A DNA stretch of 64,000 bases, taken from contig CALZFC010000001.1 in the NCBI GenBank assembly GCA_945643635.1, forward strand, positions 2,736,001-2,800,000, in the 5' to 3' direction. Shown piece by piece: positions 11,097 through 23,861 of the stretch; the stretch's first letter is position 1; each line of letters starts with the position of its first letter. The position numbers and the translations under genes were made by a program. The stretch comes from Allodiplogaster sudhausi. Its lineage: Eukaryota; Nematoda; Chromadorea; Rhabditida; Diplogasteridae. The notes beneath the pieces were generated by a model that did not search any database, was not told the origin of the DNA, and worked only from the letters and a program-made list of their open reading frames with translations.

Positions 11097-12471
11097 AAGA
11101 GAGTGAGAGAGAAAAAGGAAGGAAGAGAGAGATAGTAGAGAAGGATGAGAGAGAGAGAGCGAGAAGGAGAGTGAGAGAAAATACGAGTGCGATAGAAAGT
11201 AAAAGTCCGACTTGCATAGCAGGACATAGCGATAGAAGAAGCAGTATGCGAGTAGTTGAATCGTCACGGAGTGAGTCGCGCCATATTGACCAGTGCTCCA
11301 TCTTCAAGTTTGGATGGTTTTACTCTCTCATTCTCTGATACTCTCTCTTTATCTCTCTCTCTCTTTTTTTTCTCTCTCTCTCTCTCTTCTCTGTCACATT
11401 CTTTCTTTCTCTTGCCCTCTTTTTCTGTCTCTCTCGTTCTCACTCTCTCTCCTTCTCTTTCTCTCCTAACTCTCTCTCTAGCTGCCTCTTCTAGTTTCTC
11501 TGTGATTCTCGTTAGCATCGTTTGCTCTATTGCTCATCAACGATCTTCTCAACTTCTGAAACGTGAATCCCTTTGCCGCCACGTAACTACTTCTACATAC
11601 ATATTTCAAAGTGTCCTGCATCTGTGACAAACTACAGACTGTTAGAAAATCCAAATTCTGACTCGTTTCTTCCGATGCCGCTCATGAACATGAAATAGGC
11701 GCCATGCAGAAAGCCGGCGACCTGAATCGAATTTTAAGTTTGGTTTTTTTTCTTCTTCAAAATACTAGACTACTATCATTTAAAAAGCAGATGCCTCTAT
11801 CGCATAATAAATCTCTCTTGCATAGTTAATTACTTGCTTATGATTAATTTAAAAAAAAATTAATTAGCGACGAAACATGAGGGCGAACTCCAAACACACC
11901 GGATGAAGAATGATGCAGACGAAAGAGAAGACAATGTCGTGGAGGGCGAACGCAATGATGTAATACTTGTACTTGCCAATGTGCGCGCTGCTCTTGGTGA
12001 TGGCCAAGAGGATGACGACGCTGTTGGAGATGAGCGCGGTCGCTGTATGCAAATTATATGTATCTACCGTATTTTCTCAATTAGTGCCCCCGGGGTACCA
12101 TTCTTCAATACCCCTGCTACCACTATAAGAGGGGGGGGAGGGAGGGGGGTTCTATTAGAAAGAGGGGTACTATTTTTCAATATCCTTGCGAGAGGGGGGC
12201 ACTATTAGAGGAGGGGGGGGGGTTCTAATAGAGGGAGGGGCGCTAATAGGAAAAATACAGTACTACGGTTTTTTTTTATTTTGTTAATAAAAATAATAGT
12301 AAGAATAATAATAATCTTTATTATTATTAATATTATCATTATTTAAATAATAATTTTTTTATTAGTATTATTAATTATTTTTATAATCTATTCCAGCGTT
12401 GAAAAATGATGCGACGACACAGAATAGAACAAAAATGCTCAATCATTCAGAACAAATCCTTGTTACTAGAT

Positions 12472-12505
<34 letters not shown>

Positions 12506-13223
12506 AAGAGATAGAGAGAGAGAGAGAGAGAGATTAAATTGAATAGATATAGTTATTGTTATTGTTGTCGTTGTTATTTTCGCTAACAATAAGACGGCTC
12601 TTTGAAGGCTTTGCGCAGTTTCTTTCCTCTTCATTACAGTAACAACAAATCTTTTGGTTTCATATGCAATATACACATGCTGAAAATGCTCTTTTTCGCT
12701 GAATACTTTTTTTTTTCTTCAAAAAAATAGATACACTTTTAGAGGAGACCGACATTTTAGAGATTGGCCGCACAGAAGTAATTGGTAAGTGAGAAAAGAA
12801 AAGAGAGTTGAGAACTGTTTTGATTTTTCTAACATTTACTCCTTCTAGTACTACTACTTTTCGATGCCTTCTCGAGGAGTATTCGACGGGTGGCTTTTAA
12901 TAGTGCTTTAATTATATGATTACTGTAGCTTCCGTAGTGCTAACAGCGTTTTGTCCCCAGTAGTTTGAGGAGCATCTGAGATTTTAACAGTCTATGGACA
13001 TATTTCTACGATTCCTTGCTGAGATTGTACTATAGCCGCGTTTTCTTTAGAACGCGGGGTATACGGTATCCAAAAAAATTCTTCTAATTCGCGGCCAATT
13101 CATATGTGACATATTGAACCGATGCAGCTCGGCTTGGAACGCTGTGAGTACTGTGGAAGACTTACCTATACTTGTCCACTCGACCACCCTGATTACGTTA
13201 CGCGAGTCCTCAGAGATGTCCAT
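6996..13223 (-). CDS. STR-type seven-transmembrane nematode chemoreceptor
   Basis: Nine exons (5' to 3': 13166-13223, 11900-12042, 11663-11721, 11212-11301, 10839-11034, 10271-10384, 9554-9625, 8206-8369, 6996-7092) join in phase to 993 nt, 330 residues, normal for the family. It starts MDISEDSRNVIRVVEWTSI. Hydrophobic segments fall near residues 17-37, 45-66, 95-115, 128-150, 188-212, 236-262 and 272-295. Family marks are KYKYY after TM1, FFYRY at the end of TM3, the third-loop motif SRTMANLQVQLFLALVLQ, and FPSFDGLVVLIVVKDYR at TM7. The usual Asp-Pro at TM7 is Asp-Gly here. STR proteins are ciliary olfactory or gustatory receptors in sensory neurons; the ligand is unknown. The exon 11212-11301 acceptor (ttgaag) is the weakest call. 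Introns carry long CT/GA repeats. Confidence 0.88.
9637..9745 (+). repeat. Minisatellite of AAAGTAGTAA-type units
   Basis: About 110 bases made of repeated GTAGTAAA/GGAAAGTAGTAAATGAAA variants. It lies in the receptor intron just upstream (minus-strand sense) of exon 9554-9625. No coding frame. Confidence 0.75.
10193..10248 (-). repeat. tRNA-related pol III A/B-box sequence (SINE head or tRNA pseudogene)
   Basis: On the minus strand an A-box TAGCTCAGTGG (10238-10248) is followed about 35 bases later by a B-box-like GGTTCGACTCT (10193-10203). That spacing and order match an internal RNA polymerase III promoter. A convincing acceptor stem and T-stem cannot be folded by eye, so I do not call a functional tRNA. 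It sits in the receptor intron beside the donor of exon 10271-10384, and a G-run of nine lies immediately upstream. Confidence 0.5.
10691..10752 (-). repeat. Intronic copy of the 3' end of a receptor exon including its donor
   Basis: The minus strand reads FAPYYRTFHQPYYMFN then gtggtcag, nearly the same as the end of exon 10839-11034 (FAPYYPTFNQSYYMFN then gtggtcag). Flanking segments with TGTCAATGTCGATCAGAC-type similarity (about 10610-10830) show a local tandem duplication of roughly 130 bp. The copy has a donor but no evident acceptor, so it is probably not an exon. Confidence 0.7.
12066..12262. mobile_element. Small TIR element (MITE-like), about 197 bp
   Basis: The ends are inverted repeats: CCGTATTTTCTCAATTAGTG on the left against CTGTATTTTTCCTATTAGCG read from the right. 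Both are followed by CCCC, and TA flanks each side. The interior is C/G-run rich with no reading frame. It lies in receptor intron 1. A truncated relative is at 5694-5830. The TA flanks suggest a Tc1/mariner-type target, which is inference. Confidence 0.65.
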
Positions 13224-14324
13224 TTTGCGTATGGACGGCCACACGCTTTCTGTCGACCCTTAAATGAATTTCATTCAAAAAATCACATTTGAATTCGCGC
13301 CTTTTTGCCTGACAATGAGCACAAGGGCGACGAGAAAACATTCGTACGTGATTTAATGAGTTGAGACTATAAGAGTGAGGAAAATCTTAAAGAAAATAAA
13401 TTATACTGGACTTTTGGATTCCTTCAGCTGAGTAACCCTTTTCTTTCTACATCTACTCTTTTGCTCGCCATCAGTCTAAACGGCTCAACTGAATAACATC
13501 GAAAAGAGACGAATTGAGATAATGATCAGTAATATGTAAATAGTAGTAGCCCTGTGTAATAAAGCGCGCTAACAAAGGCTACTAGCGCCTATTTGCACCG
13601 AGCCGCCTACTTACTATTCCTCATCATTTCTGATAATATTAAATGTGATTGCGAAACAGCCCTTGACTACTGTAGATGATCTCTGAAAAATGGAGAAGAA
13701 AAATGATACTTCCTCTCAAGGGGAATGTAAGCTGGCTCGCAAAATTATATGTTTATGTAATATGCATGTACGATAAAATATTATCGTCTTAGCGCCTCCC
13801 ACAGGCGTAAATGTATATCTTTTGAGTGCGCATATACATAAGATTAGTGAAGATGTGAAATAAATCCGCCGTAATGTACATTTCTCCTCGATACATTCTG
13901 CGAGAGCAATCTTTCTTTAATCTGTTTGTTTTTTTCACTATACGTTTTGCCGACGTTGCTCTGACGGGTTTGTTTCAAGTCTGCTCTTTCTTTCAAAAGT
14001 CCCACTTCCTGAATACCTGAATACCGTGAATACCGTAGGCGGCAGAGCTTTGGGGAATCCAAGACGAGGTCCTTTTGTCTCTTCCCCTCATCTCCATTGA
14101 GCATCTCCCAACTATAGTCGGTTCTACTGCTGCATTCCTAGACAATATGTACATCTGTATAAACGCCTTCAACGAGGCCGTCTCAAAGCGAATATAAAGC
14201 TGATGCTGAGTGAGAGATGAAGTAAAACGACATTTGTAATATGGTTAATCGTGTTTAAAAAAAAGAAAATTACTCTTCAGAACAAAAACAAAGTCGCAAG
14301 AAATGGTAATAATATTGTGAGAGC

Positions 14325-14374
<50 letters not shown>

Positions 14375-15661
14375 CAAACGTGTATATTACGCTGCAAAAT
14401 TAATAGAATTATTCCATTTACGTCATACTTTAACTTTCTATATTAGATAAAGTTATTTTTCTTCTGAAATCTACCTTTGAACACGAAAACTGCGTCATGC
14501 AAGTATATATGTATGAACATAGTACGTCAATTGGTGGGCGCCAAACATAGTATGTATGCATGAATGTCCCCTCTTCTTTTTTTGTTCTTAAACTTTCCAC
14601 ATGTCGAGCAACGACGGAGAATTGAAAATGATAATGCAATTTATCAATTCCACAAAGATGAAGGACATTGTGCATCTGCCGAACGAGCAGATGCACAAAA
14701 ATAGTGAATGAAAAAAAATATCTTTTTTGAACTACATTAGGGTCAATATCAAGTGGGGATTCACAATTCACAGCATCGTCGTAATTTCTCGCTATATTTG
14801 AATGAACCATGCAACATTGGCGGTCTACAAAATTGTTCAGTCAGGGTTAACAATTATGTCTTACAATACTTTGTTGTTGACAGCGTGCGTGCAAAAGAGG
14901 AGGTGACAAGGGCTGATGCTAGACAATCAGAGTAATGTGCATCCAAAATCTGAAAAATTGTGTAATACTTGTATTGTGAGAGAGAAAGAAAGTGATCAGT
15001 TTTTTTTTAATGATGCAAGAAAAATAATTAATGCATTATCAGAAATTATATGTATGTATGTAAGCAAACGAGATGAAAAGCTAATGACTAGTAAATAACT
15101 TTTTGAAATTCTGAAAAGTTTCTAACAGGAAATGAAAAGCAGAAGCAACAGCAGCGGGAAGAAAAGGCGAGAGAGCACCGTGCGATGAGAGAGAATTAGA
15201 GAAAGAGAGAAAAGTTAAATAGAAAAAAAATAAGCATACTGATAAGCACCGAAACAGGCATGTGTGGGAGACGAAACCAGGCGGAGTAAAGTTTGCACAT
15301 TTCAAATGCTCTTTTTGAACGGTAATTCAAAAATCAATAGAATCAGACATGTGGAGAGACGAAAAAACTCTCAATCGATCGATAAAATACGACAACTCAC
15401 ACAAAAAAGTTTACAGAGTGTGTTCCATTAGCAATGTTGAAAGAGAGAGAAGCACAATGAAGAACAACAAAAAAAAAAAAAATTAATGTGGAAAAAGAAT
15501 TCAAATAAAATGTGACTTGTGCGAAAATTAAAGCGGCTCTTTTGCTCTGGATAATAATAATAATAGTGACGTCTTCTCTCCTTTTATTTGTTATATTGAT
15601 GATATAGCAGAAGCAAGGTAAATGAATGTAATAGAAGAGGGAGAGAGAGAGAGAGTAGAGC

Positions 15662-15692
<31 letters not shown>

Positions 15693-16186
15693 AAGCGTGA
15701 GAAAATTCCAATAATATGTCGAGTGGACAAAAAAAGCACCCAGAAAAAGCGGGGAGAGACAGCGGTGTAATATTATGGATATTTAAAAAAAACAGACATG
15801 ATGTATACCGAAGATGCAATGAGTAATACTGTATTATGCGAGAAAGGAAATCATAGAGAGAGAGAGATGCAGTTTGTTGACGAAAGAGAGTGAAATGCAC
15901 GCGGGGTGAGAGGAGAGAGGGGGAGGGGGCGGGTGAGCAGAGAGAGCGAGAGAGAGAGGAAGAGAGAGGCGAGAGAGAAAGAGAAAGAGAGGAAAGAGTG
16001 AAAAGAGCTGAGATGATTGATGCTGATGTGCACGAGTTTGTCAAATCTGATGTAGGAAAAAAAAATGCGGGGGGGAGGGGTAGGAGCTCGGCCCTTTTTA
16101 GTTGGGGAGGGGGGGTGTCAGGGTCCTGACCAGGGGGGGTTATGGACCTAATTCACGGGAGGGAAGGGGGCGGCTATGGACCCAAT
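13224..16186. other. Intergenic region upstream of the receptor and downstream of the Spalt gene
   Basis: Both neighbouring genes are on the minus strand, so this holds the receptor promoter side and the Spalt 3' side. (GA)n tracts lie at about 14333-14372, 15641-15690 and 15856-16000. Just past the Spalt stop is a near-tandem pair of GG(T/C)TATGGACC(T/C)AATTCAC blocks (about 16138-16190) within a G-rich stretch. No further gene recognised. Confidence 0.5.
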
Positions 16187-19100
16187 TCACTCGGACTTGG
16201 CGCTCACGGGGGTCGGATGATCGGCGGCCGACGGGGTCGACGACGCCGTGGAGGGCGACGGAGAGGCGGCTGAGAGATGCGCCTTGAGGTGCAGCTCGAG
16301 CTCGGCAGGAGACGCGCAGACCTGGAGGAGGGAGAGAATGAGAGAAGGAGAGAGATAGAGAGAGAAAGGAGAAAAGAGAGAGAGAGAATGAAGGAGAGAG
16401 AGAGGGAAAGAGAGAGACAGTGAGAGAAAGAGAGAGACCGTCATACCTTTTGGCAGACGGAGCACACCGTCCTCCACAGCATCATGAGCATGTCGAGGGG
16501 TGGCGCGCCGGACGTTGGCAGGGGCGAGACGGCAGAGGCGCCGAAGATGCCCGGGGGGACGCCGAAGGCTGCAGCGAGGCCGGCGGCGGCTGCCGCTGCC
16601 CCAGGCGGAGCAGAGGAGGGCGTCGAACCTCTGGAGAAATTGAAAAAGGGCTTGATGTTTTGAGCACATATGTATGTATTTAGTAAAGCATGATAAAGTA
16701 GAGAGGGAGAGAGTGAGAGAGAGAGCGCGAGAGAGAGCGCGAGAGAGAGCGAGAGAGGGAAAGAAAGAAAGAGAGAAAAAGAGTGAGAGTTAAATAGAGA
16801 GAGAGAGAAAGATAAATAGAGAGAGAGAGAGATTAAGAGAGTGAGAGAGAGAGAGAGACAGAGAGATGCTCACTCGTTGATCGGCTCGAAGATCCGCCGG
16901 CCCCTCCTCGACGGCGACTGCTGCCACATGTGCGTGCCCATGTGCACCTTGAGATTGCCGCGCGTCGTGAAGGCGCGGCTGCACACGTCGCACTTGAACG
17001 GCTTGTCGCCTGTAGTGCGGAAAGCCCGTCGAATATAGGGTGCGAGGGCATGCATTTTTTCTCTAACTATCCTTTTTGATGCTGTTTTTGACAACAAAAA
17101 AAAAGCTAAAATAATTATTAAAAAAAAAATTGCTTTCTCTCAAAACCATATACTTTGTCATGCAAACACGTGTTCATACATATATGTTTTACATTGAAAA
17201 TGTTATTTAAAGTTATTGTTTGATTAAAAATAAAAATAAAATCAATAGACCAAAAATCAAAGTCGCTATTATTATTATGCACACTGTGCTGTCTGACCAG
17301 TGTGCGTGCGCATGTGTATCTGGAGGGCGGACGAGGAGGAGAAGTGTTTGAAGCACACGGAGCATTGATGCTTGGAGAGCACGGGCAGTTGGCGTGGCGG
17401 CGGCGGCTCCGTCTCCGCCCACATCTTCTTCATCGCGTCCAGCGGGTTCGAGGACTAGAGGAGAATTATTTTTCGATTTATTGATCACTTTAATTTATTT
17501 ATTGATTGATTAGTTTAATTGATTGCTTAACAGCTTCGATCATTCACATTTTTAAGCACGCTTTCCTGAATCAACAATATGGGGAAGCGATGGACGCTTT
17601 GAAGATGTGAGATCAAATACCAAGGATCAAAGATCAGAGAATCACTTATGATCGCTCACCTTCTCGTGCGGCGGCTGTACGAGTTGATCAGCGGGCGAGA
17701 GCGGCAGCGCCGCGGATACGGTAGCACCGGAAATCGGCGACGCCGTTGTCGTCGTCGATTTCGTGGTGCCCGCATTGTTGGCTATGACGTCACTCGACAC
17801 CGATGACGTTATCGCGGTGGCCTCTTCCGCATCCGACGTCTGACTGATCGATGAGCCGTCAGTCCTACGAAAATGGCGGGTAATTAGGAAAGTGAGGAAA
17901 GTGGAGCGGCACTCGCGAAGACACCAAAATTCAGAGAATGGAGCACGAACTGTTCGTGGCGGTCGCCCGAGACGTCCGAGCTGGCGCTCGGTGAAATGGA
18001 CGAGTTTTGGACGGCGGTGGCAGTCGTCGTTGGCGGAGCAGAAGCAGCAGAAGGTGGCGGAAGTAGTGCTGACACTAAAAGTATTTTCTTTATTTTACGA
18101 TTCTGGCACTAAAAGTATTTTCTTAAAGATACGCAACACGTAATCTATTTGATTTTCATTGCTATTTTAAACAACACGTGTGCATACATACATACATATA
18201 TGTTTTAAAAATTGAAAAAAATAATGAAAAATTAAAGTAAAGAAAAAATCACGAACCAACGCCAGAGTGCTTGAAGAGCGCCTCGATGCTTGCGGCGAGC
18301 GTCTTGTTCGCGGCGTCTCCGCCCGCTCCGATGTTCGTCGGTTTCCTGGATGCTGATGAGGCCAAGGGGTGCGCTGTCGGCGACGGCCTCTCCCACGGCG
18401 TCACGGCTGAGGAGTCGCTCCTGAGGAAGTAGTTTGAAATAATAATAATAAAAAACTATACAAGTAAAAATAAAGACATTTAACATTCTCTTTCATTTAT
18501 GTATAAGTGTTGTTTTTATTTTCTTTGCGCGTTCGTATACATCTCAAAAAAATTATAAGAATAATAATAAATCAAATTTTGAAATCAAAATAATTTTTAA
18601 TTAATTTCTTCTTACTCAGTCTTGACGGGCGACGGCTGCTGCTGCTGCTGCTGCCCGATCATAAAGTGGCGATGTTGCTGCGCGAGCATGGCCGCCAGCT
18701 TGAAGGCGTCCGCGGAGAAGGGCGACGGCGCAGCGCCATTTCCACCGGCCGCCGCCATGAAGGGCAAGAGAGGAAAGGCACCGGGAAAACCGCTGAAAAA
18801 AAAATTTTTTTTTTTTAAATCATTATTCTTATACATATATAAATATTCAAAACTGAACAAAAAAAATTCAAATACCTAATCTCCTCTAAAACATGACAAA
18901 ACGATCAATATCGGAAAGTGAGAGAGAGAGGAAAATCACTCAATAACCCACGGCGGCAACAACGACGACATCACAGATGGCTTCTCATCGCCGCCGTTGG
19001 CACCGCCAGCAGCGGCGGCGGCGGCTGCCGCCGCGCCGTTGAGCCGCAGCTGCTGTGTATGCTGCGCAATGTGTGCTTGCAGCTGTGGCACCGTCACGAA

Positions 19101-22100
19101 TCTGTTGTGTGATTTTTTTTTATTCTACATGTTTTCAAAATTATATATAATTTTATATGTTTTTTTTTTAAATTAATAGTCTGAACCCAAGGCAACCTCT
19201 TCTGGCAGATCGGACACTGCTGCTGGGGCGCGGCGGCGGCGGCGGAGGCGGAGGCGCCACCTGGCGACGGGCTACTCCCGATGCCGCCAGGCGCCGAGAA
19301 GTGGCCGCCACCACCGGGACCAGCCGGGCCGCTCATCGGGCCGCGGAACGCATGCTTTGCCCGATGGACGCCCATGTGCGTCTTGAGATTGCCCTTTGTA
19401 GTGAAGGCGCGCTGGCAGATGCGGCACTTGAAGGGGCGTTCGCCTTGAAATTTTTAATATATAATATATATTTTCGATTATTTTATTAAAAAATTTTCCT
19501 CTAAGTGTTAAATTTTTTCAATTTAAATGAATTTAACTAGATCTTTAAAAAAATTTGCACAAAATTCTATATAAGTGCATAAATTCTCGTCAAATCATTG
19601 TTAATTTAATTGCTTTTTTTTCAAATAATTTATCTTCTTTTTCGTCGCTTTATACCTGTATGGGTACGGTAGTGCATCTGGAGCGCGCTCTTGCACGAGA
19701 GGACGCGGCGGCAGATGATGCACTGGTTCGGGTCGGTCGTGGGCAGTGGCTTGTCGCCGACGAGCGCGCGTATCTTCTCCGCTTCGTCCGTCGTGCTCAC
19801 CTGAGAGAGAGCGATCAATTTTTAGTGCGACTTCTAACTACTTTTAGTGCGCCCCTGATTGATTTTATAAGTGTATGAAGATGTTTACTTATTTTTAGTT
19901 TACAATCCTTCGAATACCACCATTCTTCGAATACAGTATGCCCCGTATTGATACCATGTGTTGATACCATGTTTACAATTATAGTGGGCTCCTACCGAAT
20001 ACAGTATGCCGTATAGATATTTTTAGCACTAACCTCCATGAGCGCCTCCCAGTCGTCGTCGGAGCCCATGATGAGCTGCTGTTGCTGGCCGCCTCCGCTC
20101 GCACCAAAGTCATTTCTCGCGTCGAACGCTCCTCGAAGTGCGACTGGAGAGAAGAAATTTTTCAATATTTTTTTATTAATTTTTTTTTGAGAAAATTATT
20201 CTTAAAATTAAGTATTTACAAGAACAAAAAAAAGAATAGTTTTACTAGAGTAAGAGTACGATGATAAGTAGTGGATATGTCCGTATGGATACGAAAGTAG
20301 TGCGGACAATCCGAACTTTATATCCGTTGGTAGTAACGGTTTTTTTTTCTGCTGTTTGTTTGTATTGCCATAAGGATTGATAAGGGATAACTGTGTGTGT
20401 GGCCAAACCAAGATTGGCCGTCATGTACGAATACGAACAGGGCGCGGGCGGTGGAAGATGAGGGGTCATGGCGGAGATGGCGGAAGCCGCGTCGGCGCCC
20501 CCGAAGAAGGCGTGCGGAAAGGGGAAGGTTGAGGAGGCGGTCGGCGTTGGCGCGGCGGCCGATGACGACAGATCCATGGGGACGGCGGCGCCCGCTTGAG
20601 GAGATGTCTTGGTGTCGGCGACTTAAAAGGGGTTTTGTTTGTTTATTTATTTATTTTTTATTTATTTATTTTTTACAAGTGATCTTATAAGTAATCACGA
20701 AAGGAAAAGGAAATTAAAGAAGGCGATAACCGAAAATACAGTAATGTGCGTTCAAACGTACAAATATTTCGAACGGAAGTCCGTTTAATTACTCAAAAAT
20801 GTACGGTAGACTAGGAATGTGCGTGTGTTTTTTGAAGCGGATTGTTATTGCTGTTATACCAATTTGATTACATTTTCTAAAACAAATGAACCAAAAGGTG
20901 ATAAAGCATTCACCATAACAATTTCTTCAAATCCTTGTAATTTTATTTTCCCGCGATGGGTACGTGGCCGTGAAGTTGGGATTCTACCGATGGGTTCTGC
21001 TTTTTCCCTGGCACACCAATCACAAATTCATTCAAAATTTGCATTTTAAAGTTCATTATACTTGAATATGGAACTTTCTTGTACATTTTCATATACATAT
21101 TCGTTTTCTGCATGCCCCAGACTATTCGAAAATAACTAAGATGGTTCATTTATCGTCAATGACTTTTCGGTGATCGCCCTCCTTTAACACAACTGAAAAA
21201 AATTTCTGACGGAATCATTCCGGACGTCACTTTTCATAGCAAATCAGAAGTGATATGAATGTGTTGCAGAGAGGGAAAGAGAGAAACAGAGAGAAAGAGA
21301 CGGACAGAAAGGGAGAGAGAGAATGAGAGAGAGAGAGAGAGACAGAGAGAGAGATACAGAGAGAGATATTATTCGGCAGACTGCCGGAAATGTAAACACG
21401 TTTGGTAGCTGGCATATATTCTCTCGCTCGCATGTTTATGCTTCTTGTAATATGAAGCTCGTTGTGATTAATATTGTGTACTCTATCCAATTTGTGGAAA
21501 AGGCTATTGACTGATGGTAGAAAAAAGATATTCAATGAATAAATCACCTTCTACATCAATGCATCGATTTTCTTTTAAACAATTTAATCGACAGCTTACC
21601 TTACAATTAAAAAAACTTGAAAATCACTTGGTGAATAATTTCAAACATTGCATTAAATATTATCGATTGAGATATTCCAAAGTTAATTGATACCTATTAA
21701 TTAATTAACTATTTAATTAATTAATCAACTCACAGCATCCTTTTGCTGCCGAGGGCGCGTGCGCAATCTGCGGAAAGAAGTGGGAGAGGAGCGAAAGTTG
21801 GACGCGGCTGCGGCCGAAGCCGAGACGGCGGCCGGCATCGAACTCGGGTTCTTATGCTCGTGACCATCTTCCGCGTCGCCGCTCTCTTCCATGTCCATAT
21901 CATCGTCGTCATCGTCATCTTCGCCTCCTTCGAAGAGGCCTTTATAAATATTTTTTTTATAAAAAAAATTAATATTAAATTGATTTAAATAAATTTGCAT
22001 AATTAAATTAAAAAAAAAATTATGATTTTTTTCCTTAAAAATATGTAGAAAAAACTTTACAAATAAAATATTATTTTAATAAAAAGATGCTCAAATGTCC

Positions 22101-23797
22101 CTCACCTTGAATGACTCGAAAATCGACAGCGCTACTCGCGGGAAGGGAAGAGCGGCCATCGGCGCCGCCGCCGGTGGAAGACTCGAGTTCGCCACCTTCT
22201 GACAGTGGACGCGGCGGAACGAAGGCGTCGGACGCCGGGCACATATGAGAAGAGTACTGTAGAGAGAGAAAAAGCAAGAATAAAATGTTTTAATGTTTTT
22301 TTATTATTTATTTATCTATTTATTCACTAATTATTTCTTTTTTGTTGTTGTTTATTTATCCACTTACTTATTCACTATCTTACAATTAGTCTTCACTGGC
22401 TTCTTTGATTTTTTTCCTACTACTAGACTTGAGCAGTATAATTTTATAATTCCATTAAGAAAGTTAGTATTCCCTTTTTAATTTCCTTATTAAAATGTTT
22501 AATTAAATTTATTTTTATTTAAATATTTAAAAAAAAAAGATTCGAAACCTGCGCTCTCGACGCAAATCTTCCTAGGCATGCGATGCATTGAATGAGCCGA
22601 CAGCAGCCTCCTCCTCCTCCTCTTCCGCTGCTCTCGTCTTCTTCTCCCTCTTCTTCTTCCTCCTCCTCGTCCCTCTCTCCGTTCGCTCGGTCGCAATGCT
22701 CCTGCTCGACGTGCCACGCGAGCGAGCCCATGCTCGTAAAGGACTGGAAGGTTATATAATTAATTAAAATTAATTATTTTCTTTATTTATTTGTTTAATT
22801 TCCTCCATTAGTTTTCGTAACTTTCATTATTTTTCTTTCAATTTTCTTCATTCTATTTATCAACATCGAACATATTCTATCTATCTATCCGTATAAAACC
22901 TTCTGGCAGTCTGGCGCAGCACAGTGGAAGCTTGAAGGGGAGCGAGCGGCGCGCGCTGACGCCGACGCGCCACTGCCATCTGTGAGCAAAATATCACCAC
23001 TCTTTCTCTCTTTTAATTATTATTTTTTCTTTTTTTCATATGCGGGTTTTTTTTATTATTTGGCAGCAATAATATTCACCTTTTTTTTAAACTCAAACTT
23101 ATATTTTTAAGCCATAGAATGATTCTCGACTTCTCCTACCAGCAGACGACGATGAGGGCGGAGGCGATAGCGCGAGGAGACGTGCGGTTGGAGCGGCGGC
23201 GGCGACGGCGGCAGAGGCAACTTTCTCCGCTGCTGGCGCTGGCCCATTTCCGGTGGCAGCCGCCGATGCGAGCATGCACATTTGCTCGAGAAACTGTAAT
23301 TAATTTTTTTTATACATAATCATTTTAAAAAGACAATTGAGGAAAGAATTTTTTTTGTGCTACCTTTGCCGGATCAATCGACGTCATCATGAGCTTGTGC
23401 AGATCGGCCGGCATGGCCATGGTTGGCGCGCGGCGGCAGCGGCGCCAGATTTGTGGTGGTAGTGCATGATTCCACCTCCGGAGCCGGCGCCAGAAGCTTG
23501 AATTGACGTGGACGCAGGCGATCGCCGCAGGCTCAGATCCATCGGTGGAGGCGAAGAGCCACTCTTACCGCCGGCGGCCTTCTTGAGTAGACTTGCGGCG
23601 TACTCTGGAAAACGTTTTTTTGTAATATCTTTTTTTTTTTTATTTATATTTTATTAGTTAAATTTTTTATCGCGACTATTAACTGTTTTTGAAAATATTT
23701 TTGTTAGATATTTTTTTCAGTATCCCCCATTTTAAGGACTCTCCTCTTTACTCTTTACAGCTTTTGCATGATCGTATACGGTTGATGCTTGATTACT

Positions 23798-23861
<64 letters not shown>

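Noticed and set aside
11864..11899. Extension of receptor exon 2 through VCLEFALMF
   Set aside because: Ending the exon at donor CCG|gtgtgt (11899) keeps phase and gives HP-VAGFLHGAYF, the family-like join. The longer version cannot splice in phase to the next exon.
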